DNA of 14,109 bases from Eimeria necatrix (lineage: Eukaryota; Apicomplexa; Conoidasida; Eucoccidiorida; Eimeriidae): assembly GCF_000499385.1 (NCBI RefSeq), contig NW_013654786.1:1-14109 (forward strand), read 5' to 3'. Position numbers and translations under genes: made by a program. Below the pieces are notes generated by a model, which worked only from the letters and a program-made list of their open reading frames with translations, searched no databases and was not told the DNA's origin. Below are positions 1 through 8,360 of this stretch, one piece after another; position 1 is the first letter of the stretch; each line of letters starts with the position of its first letter.

Positions 1-202
1 CGCGTGACTCACATATGCGCCAAACGCACTTGCTGCTGAAACCGCAACTCACAGCGTCAACACCGCGCAACGTCACTGTTTGCCGTCTGTGACGCTGTCC
101 AACTGCTCTTGTGCTTTTCTCCCACAAAGACACTCTGTTCACTCCAACTCCACTGCAAACCACAACCCCGCCCAAACATGCTCACAAACATCCAAACAAA
201 CA

Positions 203-380
203 CGCGTCTGCCCCCAAATAAACTCCGTCCATACAGTGCTCGAACTACACCACTGCCAAGACAACGTCCTGCAACGCTCACCCAAGCTCCTCGCGTCTGC
301 CGCCAAATAAACTCCGTCCATACAGTGCTCGAACTACACCACTGCCAAGACAACGTCCTGCAACGCTCACCCAAGCTCCT
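203..380. repeat. Nested 89-bp tandem duplication inside satellite unit 1
   Basis: Positions 203-291 and 292-380 are direct copies with one visible difference (CCCCC versus CCGCC soon after the start). Unit 2 has a single copy at 636-724. The near identity and exact head-to-tail junction at 291/292 indicate a recent unequal exchange or replication slippage event that created a longer monomer variant. Confidence 0.92.
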
Positions 381-403
381 CCGAAACGCCATCCTCACGC
401 CCC

Positions 404-420
404 TGCATGCAAGCGTCTCA
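404..420. promoter_or_regulatory. TGCATGCA next to CGTCTCA in the satellite monomer
   Basis: The palindrome TGCATGCA (404-411) is followed two bases later by CGTCTCA (414-420), the reverse complement of TGAGACG. The same pair recurs in unit 2 at 748-764. TGCATGC and WGAGACG are both cis-element motifs reported for apicomplexans, the second for Toxoplasma promoters. Function inside a satellite is unproven and the pair may be there by chance. Confidence 0.3.
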
Positions 421-433
421 CCCTACCCAGCAA

Positions 434-777
434 CGCGTGACTCACATATGCGCCAAACGCACTTGCTGCTGAAACCGCAACTCACAGCGTCAACACCGCG
501 CAACGTCACTGTTTGCCGTCTGTGACGCTGTCCAACTGCTCTTGTGCTTTTCTCCCACAAAGACACTCTGTTCACTCCAACTCCACTGCAAACCACAACC
601 CCGCCCAAACATGCTCACAAACATCCAAACAAACACGCGTCTGCCCCCAAATAAACTCCGTCCATACAGTGCTCGAACTACACCACTGCCAAGACAACGT
701 CCTGCAACGCTCACCCAAGCTCCTCCGAAACGCCATCCTCACGCCCCTGCATGCAAGCGTCTCACCCTACCCAGCAA
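434..777. repeat. Satellite unit 2 (344-bp basic monomer)
   Basis: This unit has a single copy of the 89-bp segment (636-724) and otherwise reads the same as unit 1. It defines the basic period of 344 bp. Confidence 0.92.
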
Positions 778-914
778 CGCGTGACTCACATATGCGCCAA
801 ACGCACTTGCTGCTGAAACCGCAACTCACAGCGTCAACACCGCGCAACGTCACTGTTTGCCGTCTGTGACGGTGTCCAACTGCTCTTGTTTTCCTGTCCC
901 AGAAAGCCACTCGA
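778..914. repeat. Satellite unit 3, truncated and decaying
   Basis: Identity with units 1 and 2 holds to about 888. After TTGTT the match weakens: a tract related to the CTCCCACAAAGACACTC segment of the full units appears as CTGTCCCAGAAAGCCACTC, and then similarity stops. This marks the boundary between satellite and single-copy DNA. Confidence 0.8.
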
Positions 915-1673
915 ACGACCAGACAAGACTTGGGTGTTGCATCAATGTGATGCAGAACGCAGAAAATGCAGTGGCAACTTCAGACCACCATGCGTAACCG
1001 CTAGCTCGCCAGCAAGCTTGCTCGTTAGCACCTATCGGCGCGAAACGAACTCAAGTACGCACCATATAGCACATGTTGTCACATATCACCACTGCACTCA
1101 CTGCAAGAGTATCGGAACCACAGTAATACCACAATTGCGATTCAAATAAATTTTAGCTGGAAGGCATCTCCCGCAGCAAAAGTACATGAAATGTATTCCC
1201 TGATCAAAACGCGGCACCATATGTGAGAACCAAACCATACCACCGTCTGAAATGCATGGTAGCTCCCAGCTGATTCTTCTGGAAAAGATTTCCAGAAGCC
1301 TCCCGCATGGCGCATTCAATTCGTTGCAGAACGCAGAACGGGCGAGAACAGTCTGAAACCTTTCCGAGTGTCCACCAGTGCACCAGCAAACCAGTGGCTC
1401 TGGACGGGCCTTAACATATACCGAACGTGCCAGCGCTCAACAACGACGTTGCGCCAAAGACACTTATCGATACAAGGGGAAATCCCTTGGTTGGCGTTCT
1501 ACCACGTGATTAGTAGCTGCCACATGTGACCGTGTCGATTTCATTGCAACGAAGGCAAGATTTGCAAACGCCGTTCGAAGAAATTTGCCGCCAACGCCGA
1601 AAATAAACAATGACAGTCTACAACGTCCATATCTTGCGGCAGCCTACACTGATGATATGTCTTTAAAATGCTT
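915..1673. other. Single-copy-looking DNA between satellite and gene, no gene seen
   Basis: No convincing coding region is seen; the open frames here are short and overlap on both strands. A 14-bp word, TGCAGAACGCAGAA, occurs at 951-964 and 1325-1338. Similarity around it is weaker and extends roughly 50 bp, suggesting an old dispersed repeat. The stretch next to 1673 should hold the 3' untranslated region of the minus-strand gene, but I see no clear polyadenylation signal for it. Confidence 0.6.
1276..1298. repeat. Perfect inverted repeat, 10-bp arms, 3-bp spacer
   Basis: CTTCTGGAAA at 1276-1285 and its exact reverse complement TTTCCAGAAG at 1289-1298 are separated by AGA. It could fold as a hairpin or bind a dimeric protein. 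It lies about 380 bp beyond the stop codon of the minus-strand gene, so a role in that transcript's end is possible but unsupported. Confidence 0.7.
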
Positions 1674-2192
1674 CTACGCTCGCACTAGCGATGCCGAGCA
1701 CAGCTGCTGGGTCTTGGTCAGCAAAACGTTGGTATTTGCACCCGCAGAAAAGCTGCCACCGCACTCTCGCCCTAGCAGGTTTGCTACACAATACTCACAA
1801 TCAGACCTTGAACGGGGGTCATCATGAACAACTCGCAGATGACTTACAGAGCACTGGTCAGCAGCTTCGTCCGCCAGCCTCCTCAACATATGACCTATGC
1901 CAGCTTTGGCTCCGCGTTTGTTGATAAATTTGAAGCAAGAAATGATTGTGTAGATCAGCGCCATTGCCGCAGCTGCTGCGATGACTAGATATCCGGCCAC
2001 AATTTGGCGACGAGCCACTCCAATCCAAGGTTGTGCATAAGAGTCGGCAACTGATACATCTTTCATTGTAAGCACAGTTTCTTCAGAGGCGACTGTCGCT
2101 TCGCCACGGGAGTTCAATGCGCTCTCAGCTCCCGTCACTCTACCGGCCAAAAAGAAAATACTGAGGGCCAACGAGATGTCGAACATTTTCAT
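1674..2192 (-). CDS. Small secreted single-pass membrane protein with TEXEL-like motif
   Basis: This is the only convincing gene in the window: 172 residues, ending in TAG. I do not recognise the family. Residues 1-21 look like a signal peptide (hydrophobic core SLALSIFFLA, likely cleavage near VTG-A). A short acidic/polar stretch follows, then one membrane span at about 64-86 with an alanine run, then the basic cluster KFINKRGAK. The distal part (about 90-172) has RRLAD at 104-108, similar to the coccidian TEXEL motif RRLAE, a CEYC motif at 132-135 and further cysteines at 115, 144 and 165. Signal peptide plus single span is typical of coccidian dense-granule and parasitophorous-vacuole proteins, so secretion is inferred. 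The frame is open upstream to 2303, but that extension would bury the signal peptide. The second ATG (Met3, 2184-2186) has the better AAAATG context and could be the true start, giving 170 residues. A GCATGC site lies about 325 bp upstream (2515-2520). An unseen intron or extra exon cannot be excluded. Confidence 0.62.
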   Translation of the reverse strand: MKMFDISLALSIFFLAGRVTGAESALNSRGEATVASEETVLTMKDVSVADSYAQPWIGVARRQIVAGYLVIAAAAAMALIYTIISCFKFINKRGAKAGIGHMLRRLADEAADQCSVSHLRVVHDDPRSRSDCEYCVANLLGRECGGSFSAGANTNVLLTKTQQLCSASLVRA

Positions 2193-3827
2193 ATGAAAGG
2201 CAGTGCTAAATAATGCAAAATTATACCATCTAAAGTTTTCAGAATGCCTGCAGATAACGCGCCGGCAAGATTCCGTTGCACGTCCTAGCCCCGGCGTTCT
2301 CATCGATCACATTCGCTTTCCACAGCGTACAGTGACCTCATTCCACTGTTAACAAATTTGTCCCTTGGTGCAATATTACAAAATTAGCATCATTATTTCA
2401 GGCACACTTATCCTCTGCTGGTTGATGAACTTCCAGTTTAAGATCACCCCGTGGCACATGTGTTAAAGCGCAGGAGGCGCATTTGTGAAAAATTCATGTC
2501 ACCCAAGGAACTTAGCATGCCACCAACGTGAAAGTCGATATCAGCAGCTGCCTTGAGCTTATGTATTTTGTGTAGACAGCTGGAAACATTCAATTTTATC
2601 GTCTTTGCAGTTATGGCTAGACCTCCTGCTAACTAAGACAGCATTGTGACCTTGACGGCTGGACAATGGCCTTCGCTTTCCTCGCGTGTACCTCATGGTG
2701 AGAGCAACGTATACCAATTTCATTGATGCTTGAACTTCTCAATGCTTTATACTGGTCGTTTAAATGAGAGAAGCAAGCAGCGAACCCAGCCCTCCGTTAC
2801 CCATGAGCTGGACCATGGGGTCAACGAGCATGAGTGCACAAGTATTCCTGTTTTGCCATGACGCATCTGTTTTCTGAAACTCAGGCAGGTTTCGACTGAA
2901 AAAACTTTGCGGTGGTGCTAAAGACCCAAAATGATTAGCTATTGGACACTTTACAGGTTGATCCAATAGAAAACCTGCACTAGTGATAACTGCGTGGGAG
3001 GATAGGCCCTGAGCTAATATCGGAGTGCGCTGCATTACTAAAATAAATTAATTCATTTTACTCTTGCTGGAGTAACTTCGCCTATATCTGGAGAAAAAAT
3101 GGGCTCGACTGGGCAATAGCCCATGCGTGCGTAAAGTTGAAATCTCGGTCGCAAGACGTGCCTTTACCTGTGTCCGCTTGCACTACATAATTTCGAAGAC
3201 GCATTGTGAGACACGTCGTTTACTGCTTAGAAAATAGTGCACGCGTTTGGAACTTGGTTGCTTCTCGAATCAGCTTGTTTTAGAGCTCATGGAATATTTG
3301 CGGCAGTTCTGTCTAGGGTGGAGCAACCGGCATAGACTATCTGCGCCTGCGTGGTAGGGTTGAGGGATCGACAATCGTGTACTTTTTAGTTCCAGGCAAG
3401 TGCTTTGAAGATCCCAAGAGTTGTGCTTGCGCCTCTGGGTGGCTCAACGATGTATCGCGCGAGACACGCTGCTTTGCCTGTCATTCATGCATGAGGATGG
3501 TGAAAAGTGTGACCTGATAATTCGCAGTTTGCGCACTTGCACTTTTGACTGCGAAGGACGTGCATAGATATGCGTGCAGACGAACACTGCAGGAGGCCTC
3601 ACCGAGCTTTTGGACAGCTGTGCGGCCAAAAAGAATGAGAATATGAGAATGCCCGCCAGCTTTGCGGAGGGCTCTGCTCTCTTAAGCAGCACGCCTGTCT
3701 ATGCAACATACGCCAGGAGGATACGATGTTCGAAAGTCGATTCTAGTGCTGCGTTTTTGATGGCTTCAGCAATCAGGTTTGATCTGTTCACCACATCAGT
3801 GCATAGCGTTGATGCGGCTGTGGTGGT
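2193..3827. other. Gene-free stretch, includes upstream region of the minus-strand gene
   Basis: I see no supported gene in either direction. Open frames at 2760-3035 and 3444-3692 (minus) and 3574-3891 (plus) are short, overlap repeats or each other, and show no signal peptide, domain or compositional bias expected of a protein. GCATGC at 2515-2520 is the only motif of note in the likely promoter of the gene at 1674-2192. Confidence 0.55.
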
Positions 3828-4277
3828 AGTGTCTCGGTTGAGGCAAAGAAAATGGATTTGTCTGACGTGGTTCATGAAAGGTGGATCTTGACAGCCAGGA
3901 AGCGCTAGAGTCAGTGAAGGAGCTTTAAAGTGCTATGGAGAAACTTGAGTAGCACTGCGTAGGGTGCCGATGGAAGTGAAGGAAGATTGCAGATCTTCCG
4001 TGAGGGTTGTTTGGGATTTCATAGCTGGACAGCGGCGGGAGGAGCAGCGCAATTGTCGCGGTTGGAGGGGAAAAGTGGATTCTTCTGACGTGGCGCATGG
4101 AAGGTGAATCTTGACAGCCAGTAAGCGTAGCGTCAGTAAAAGTCAGGCACTTTGAAGAGCTATGGAGAAATTTGAGTAGCACTGGGTAGGGTGCTGATGG
4201 GAGTAGTGAAGGATTGCGGATCTTTCGTGAGGGTTGTTTGGGATTTCATAGCTGGACAGGAGGTGCAGCACATGTGG
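3828..4277. repeat. Diverged tandem duplication, two ~225-bp copies
   Basis: Copy 1 (about 3828-4050) and copy 2 (about 4051-4277) share long matching stretches. TCTGACGTGG occurs at 3861 and 4084 (offset 223). TGAGGGTTGT and the following TTGGGATTTCATAGCTGGAC occur from 4001 and 4228 (offset 227). Other shared words include GGTGGATCTTGACAGCCAG versus GGTGAATCTTGACAGCCAG, and GAGTAGCACTG. Several point differences and at least two compensating 3-bp indels show that this is older than the satellite. All three plus-strand frames meet stops in the GGAGAAACTTGAGTAGCACTGCGTAG segment, while one minus frame stays open through both copies. Copy boundaries are approximate. Confidence 0.88.
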
Positions 4278-5460
4278 CGGCATATGGAGACACAGGTTTC
4301 GTGGTACAGTTGCCCAGTTATGAAGCTGTGAAGGAACTGCGATGCGGCACGTAATTGTTAACTCTTGAGTATCGTCGACGGACACGAGACCACATGCACG
4401 TCGCTGTAGCGAGGTTTTCGCACACAACATTTTCCCAGGATGGTGAGCCAAAATGGCAACGGGAGTGAATCTCGCTCTGCGCGATTGTGCTTGCATTATA
4501 CGTTGTAGCTGCTTCGTTTGTTCTGCTTTGCGGCGTATGTGGTGTTGCTGTGGCAATGCTACACAGCTTGAAGTGGCGAATATGAATTTTGTGTTTGTGC
4601 TTGGTATGTACTGGACATCGACAGGAAGTACGCACGAGCGTGGTGGCGACGACGACCGTGTGCCTATTGGCACCTTCAAGCGATGGGAGATCACGCGCAT
4701 GTTGCTGCTTGCAGAGCTAGCAAAGAAGATGTCAAGTCCTCTCTGCGGCTGCTTTGGTTTGCTTCTATTTGGTGGAGACAGGTCACAAAGGCACAAACGT
4801 CGGAATCGGTTGGCTTTGGCGATGCTGCTCTGGCTTGTAAGACGTGTGGTAGATGTAGGCGTTGCCAAAGTCTTCAAGACAAACCATAGTCAGGCTTCGA
4901 AGGTCGGAATGCAGGACGTCTGTGTGAGCATCTGCTGATCCGAGGCGTCACACGCGTCGAAGATGAAGCGAATATCTTCGTATACAAATGCATGGATCTT
5001 GTAGTGTCAGCTATGTGCTTCAGGTGCTGTGTTTGAAATGTCGGCAGTGCAGGTAGTGCTGGCATATGACGTACATTTGGCTGTTTGTGCGGACTTTGAT
5101 TTGGCGAGGAGGCGTTTGTGAGGAGACTGCATGTTCAATGGTGAAGACAGCAAGCTAGGACTTTGCGTAGCTGCGAGTGCAAATGAGCCCGTGAATGTCG
5201 ACGCAGAGGCTACGCCATGCTTGTTGAGAAGGAAATTAATTTTCATTACGGCAAACACACAAAGATCGAAGGAATTTTATTTTATGGTGGCATCGGCTGG
5301 CGCGTGGGTAGCCAGAGTGCAGCCAATAATGTTTCTGAGAGTTTCCCGTTTTGCGCGTAGTAGTGCCAGCGCACGTTTTGAGACGGTTTGCTTAATAGTG
5401 GGTAAGCCTAGAGTACCCGGTGGAGTTACGGGCACCTTGGCTGTGTGACTGGTTTTCCAC
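4278..5460. other. G-rich, C-poor stretch with doubtful open frames
   Basis: The plus strand is visibly richer in G than C, for instance 23 G and 6 C in 4201-4260 just before it. Two opposing frames overlap here: plus 4453-4938 (161 residues, cysteine-rich start) and minus 4143-4877 (244 residues, mostly S/T/R/H/Q-rich without hydrophobic cores). A further plus frame runs at 5131-5448 (105 residues). None shows a recognisable domain. The minus frame runs into the tandem duplication. Long open frames are expected on a C-rich strand with few stop codons, so I treat them as non-coding or at best relics. A transcribed non-coding RNA or a decayed gene would also fit. Confidence 0.4.
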
Positions 5461-7566
5461 ACGTAATGCCGTTTATTCTGTTGCGCAAGAGCTCTACGTT
5501 TATGTAATAAGGCATTGCAGCATCGTATGCATCACTGTTCGGTTTGTCGAGATTGAGAGGCAAATATGTTGGGGAATTTCTTGTTGCTGAATCATGTCGC
5601 TGCTCAGAGTGCGTCCTCTTTGCCGATGCTGATTAATTCGTACAGTACGATCCCTTGATGTTCCTAGGTAATGTTCTTATTTGGACTTCGGAAAAATAAA
5701 GTCTGAATCTTTGTCTGAAAGTACTAAGCGGATTAAACGGCCGCGCATATATTTTACGCGCGTATTGCAAAAGACCTCACCCTTGGCAGGAAGTATGTAA
5801 AAGTCTGTAACACATTGCAGAGACGAAATAAAGAACATTACAGCTCGCAGATGGAGACTGCCTCCCATTATGTTGTGGACAGCCCTCAGGCACCTCATTT
5901 GTTTGCTAATGCATTCAGGAACTCAATAAACGGGAACACTTGGAAAACACTTTCCCCAAAAACGTTTGTGTGACGAAATGCAAATGCTTCCTATTGCAGA
6001 ATTTATCTGCTTCGATTTGTTGGCGATTTGAGCTGCAGGAGAAGAAGCATGTTCGTAGAAAGCGTTGCGTTGTTGAGCCTCCTGCACGGGGTGTACAACT
6101 CACTTTGGTGCGGCATGGTTTTTAACAGGATGTAAGCATGCGTGTGACGTGAAATGCATTCAACGGACGTGATACAGCGAAACGGATGCACAGGTTTACA
6201 GAAAGGCAGAGATGAGGTCGCCACAAACAGAAAGTACGTAGCATATGATGCTGTTCCGTGACACGTTCTTGGCTAGATGCTCTCAGGGTTTCAAACGTTC
6301 TTTCAAAAGGCAGCGACTGCTACTAGCGATAAAAGCAATGCGAATGACACAAGATCAAATTAAAAGTCCATTACTGCATATACAAGCTCCAAAGACTCAA
6401 TATTCTTTGACACATATTCCCTGGCGAAGTGCGATAAGGATATGCCACATATGCACTTATCCTAATTGCGTTATTGACAAAAATCTAAACCGATAGACAG
6501 CAGTTTGAAGGAACACGGATTCTGCACGAAGCCAGGAAAGTATTCAGCGTGTTCGATTCAAATGAAAGAGAACCCGGTGTCAAGTTTCCTTACATTTGCG
6601 GTCCTAATGAACGCAGGCCAGTTGACAAGAGGAAAAAAACAACCCATTTTGAATTTGCAAGAAAGTAGCCTGGCTTGACTTCTGCCGCGGACGCGTCCAC
6701 TTAAACTTGCAAAAAAGGCCAAAATGGAGTGCTGAAGACACCAAAAACATTTGCGCACTATCTGAAGCCAGAGGAGATGTTGTGATCACTACTCAACGTT
6801 TGAATGAACAAGGTAGGATATAGGATAATCATAGGATATAGGAAGCGGGAAGAAAACAGAGAGGTCATAAGCAGCAGCACGGCAGCTAAGTGTTTTTGCG
6901 AACCTGCAAGCCAACACATTATGTGCCAGAGCGAAAATTTGTGCTGAATTGAAACGCATTATTGCTGTTTCACGGTACTCGGGTTGCCAAAACATACGAG
7001 CCAGTCAGGAGTGAGCAAAAGAAAAACAGCCATCGGATTAACGCTCTTTGCACGGTCTACACTGGTCAACCGAACATCCCAACACCGTCCTCTCGAGGTC
7101 AAATGCAGTTATTTCTTGTAAGCACAATGCTGGTAGAAAGCTTGCTATTATTGACCCTATGTGCCATGGCATGCATGAGAGAATCAGTGGTAGGGTCTGT
7201 ATGGTGTAGACAGAGCATTATGCCGTTTGGCGCTTAAAATCTAGGGGACATACGGCGACGCCCCAAAGAATTCTCCCTTAAAGGTTAAACGCGAAGGGAA
7301 GACACAAGGTTACCTTGCAAAACGAGTATAATCCAGTAAGGCCGTTGGCTTTTTATTGCGGCGAAACTCAATCCACTTGCACCCTACTTATGAGTTCACA
7401 CAAGAAGCTTCACGTGAAAAGAGATCCTAGAATATCAACACCTCTAACACACTCAGTACTACTATAGGGCAATCCCGTCTGAAGAACTGCGCGCACTTCA
7501 AAAAAAGACAAATACTGTCCTGAATTCGCTCTTACTCTATGCACGGACAAACATTGCGTTTTGTTT
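5461..7566. other. No gene seen
   Basis: Only short frames on both strands, none longer than about 90 residues and none with a signal peptide or domain features. A small imperfect direct repeat of TAGGATATAGGA occurs at 6814-6825 and 6832-6843. GCATGC cores occur near 6136 and 7170. AATAAA-like words occur (for example near 5695 and 5827), but without a gene next to them they mean little. Confidence 0.5.
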
Positions 7567-7603
7567 GCGCGTGTGTGGCGTGTGTGTGCGTGTGTGTATA
7601 CAC
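7567..7603. repeat. GT-rich microsatellite
   Basis: An interrupted run of GT/GC dinucleotides (GTGTGTGG, then TGTGTGTGCG, then TGTGTGTATAC) forms a short alternating purine-pyrimidine tract, the kind of sequence that can vary in length and adopt Z-DNA. No gene is associated. Confidence 0.8.
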
Positions 7604-8313
7604 CCTGTCATGGCAGTTCGAACGTGCGAGATTTTCTTCAGCACCTGGGCGTATTGACTATTCCCTTATCGCAATTTTGTTTGAGTAGGCCCATAAGTTT
7701 AGGCCTTAATATTGAGGCCTGGCCAAGTGTGAATGTTTTAGAGGATAAAAAAGACGCACGATCTGGACCATAATTAAAGCAGCAGCTGGCGGGTAGCGTA
7801 CTAAACAACTGACGCCGCCTCACAATACAGAAATCAATGTACCTCCCAAAATAGGAATAACTACCAGTCTTTGAGCCCTGTGAAATCCCCTGTGCGTAAT
7901 ATTTTTATAGCTTTAATTGTTGGAGCAATTTGAAGTCGGCACTATGCAGCCGCTTGCCGTATAACAGCTCTCACTGCGTGTCTGATGGCGGGGAGATTCG
8001 TATCTCTTGGTACGTACTTCGAATCCGTTTTTATCCACATCAAGCCATGAAGGTAGAAGCCCTGCATGCTGCTTCAAGCTCTCTCCTGGAAAGCTATTGT
8101 CAGCACTTGACACTGAAATAGACCACGTAGCGGTTTCAAATTGCCGGTGTACAGTTCATAAACGCAGGGAAAAACGAGAAGCAGCATCAATCTCGATGAA
8201 AAAAATGGGGCAAACGCAATTTTTAACAATAGTGTTCCAGTGCTTCTCGATTGTGAAGAGGAACATTTCGCGTAATATTCAGTCATTTTAACCATTATGT
8301 CCGGAAAAGATGG
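7604..8313. other. No gene seen
   Basis: Short overlapping frames only. A TTCGAATCC word near 8018-8026 recalls a tRNA T-loop, but the stems of a tRNA do not form around it. TGCATGC occurs at 8063-8069. Confidence 0.5.
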
Positions 8314-8360
8314 AGCATGCAGGTCTTGCAAATACATAACCTGCAAAAGACCTGCTTGCT
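8314..8360. repeat. Inverted repeat, 14-bp arms with one mismatch, 19-bp loop
   Basis: AGCATGCAGGTCTT at 8314-8327 pairs with AAGACCTGCTTGCT at 8347-8360 at 13 of 14 positions. The left arm carries GCATGCA. The intervening bases contain CTGCAAA, giving an alternative pairing with TTGCA. It could form a stable hairpin in RNA or extruded DNA. No adjoining gene indicates terminator function. Confidence 0.7.

Larger units (their letters stand above)
1..433. repeat. Satellite unit 1 (expanded, 433 bp)
   Basis: This is the first full monomer of the array. It equals the 344-bp basic unit plus one extra 89-bp segment. Because the window begins here, the left boundary is set by the window and not by biology. 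Confidence 0.9.
1..914. repeat. Satellite tandem array, 344-bp basic monomer
   Basis: Three successive units begin with the same sequence (CGCGTGACTCACATATGCGC) at 1, 434 and 778. The spacing is 433 bp and then 344 bp; the first unit is longer by exactly 89 bp because of an internal duplication. Units 1 and 2 look essentially identical where they align. The third unit matches to about 888 (with one visible change near 870), then decays and loses similarity by about 914, so this is the array's right edge. The array starts at the first base of the window and probably continues to the left. The plus strand is very C-rich and G-poor. Toxoplasma gondii carries subtelomeric satellites of about 350 bp (the Sat350 family); the period fits, but I matched it on length and context only, not on sequence. 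Open frames on both strands inside the array are by-products of its composition. Confidence 0.93.

Noticed and set aside
57..869. Several open frames of 60-138 residues on both strands in the satellite array
   Set aside because: They repeat with the monomer, occur in multiple frames and on both strands, and follow from a C-rich, stop-poor tandem repeat. No protein feature is seen.
1..914. CRISPR array or centromere
   Set aside because: The repeat units are hundreds of bases long and contiguous, without spacers, which excludes CRISPR. Nothing in the sequence argues for centromere over subtelomere function.
1585..1924. Two plus-strand frames opposite the secreted protein gene
   Set aside because: They are antisense shadows of the minus-strand coding frame, which has a coherent signal peptide and membrane span.
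4143..4877. Minus-strand frame of 244 residues, the longest in the window
   Set aside because: It lies on the C-rich strand of a skewed block, is opposed by a 161-residue plus frame, and its composition (S, T, R, H, Q, P) shows no hydrophobic core, signal peptide or domain. Its end is the tandem duplication.
4453..4938. Plus-strand frame of 161 residues with a cysteine-rich start
   Set aside because: No recognisable motif, no clear start context, and a competing antisense frame. I kept it only as a mention in the region entry.
6422..6565. A-box-like TGGCGAAGTG and B-box-like GTTCGATTC
   Set aside because: The two are about 130 bp apart with no tRNA fold between them, so they look like chance matches.
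7980..8030. Possible tRNA gene around a TTCGAATCC word
   Set aside because: The flanking bases do not form the T stem, and no acceptor or anticodon arm can be drawn at the right distances.
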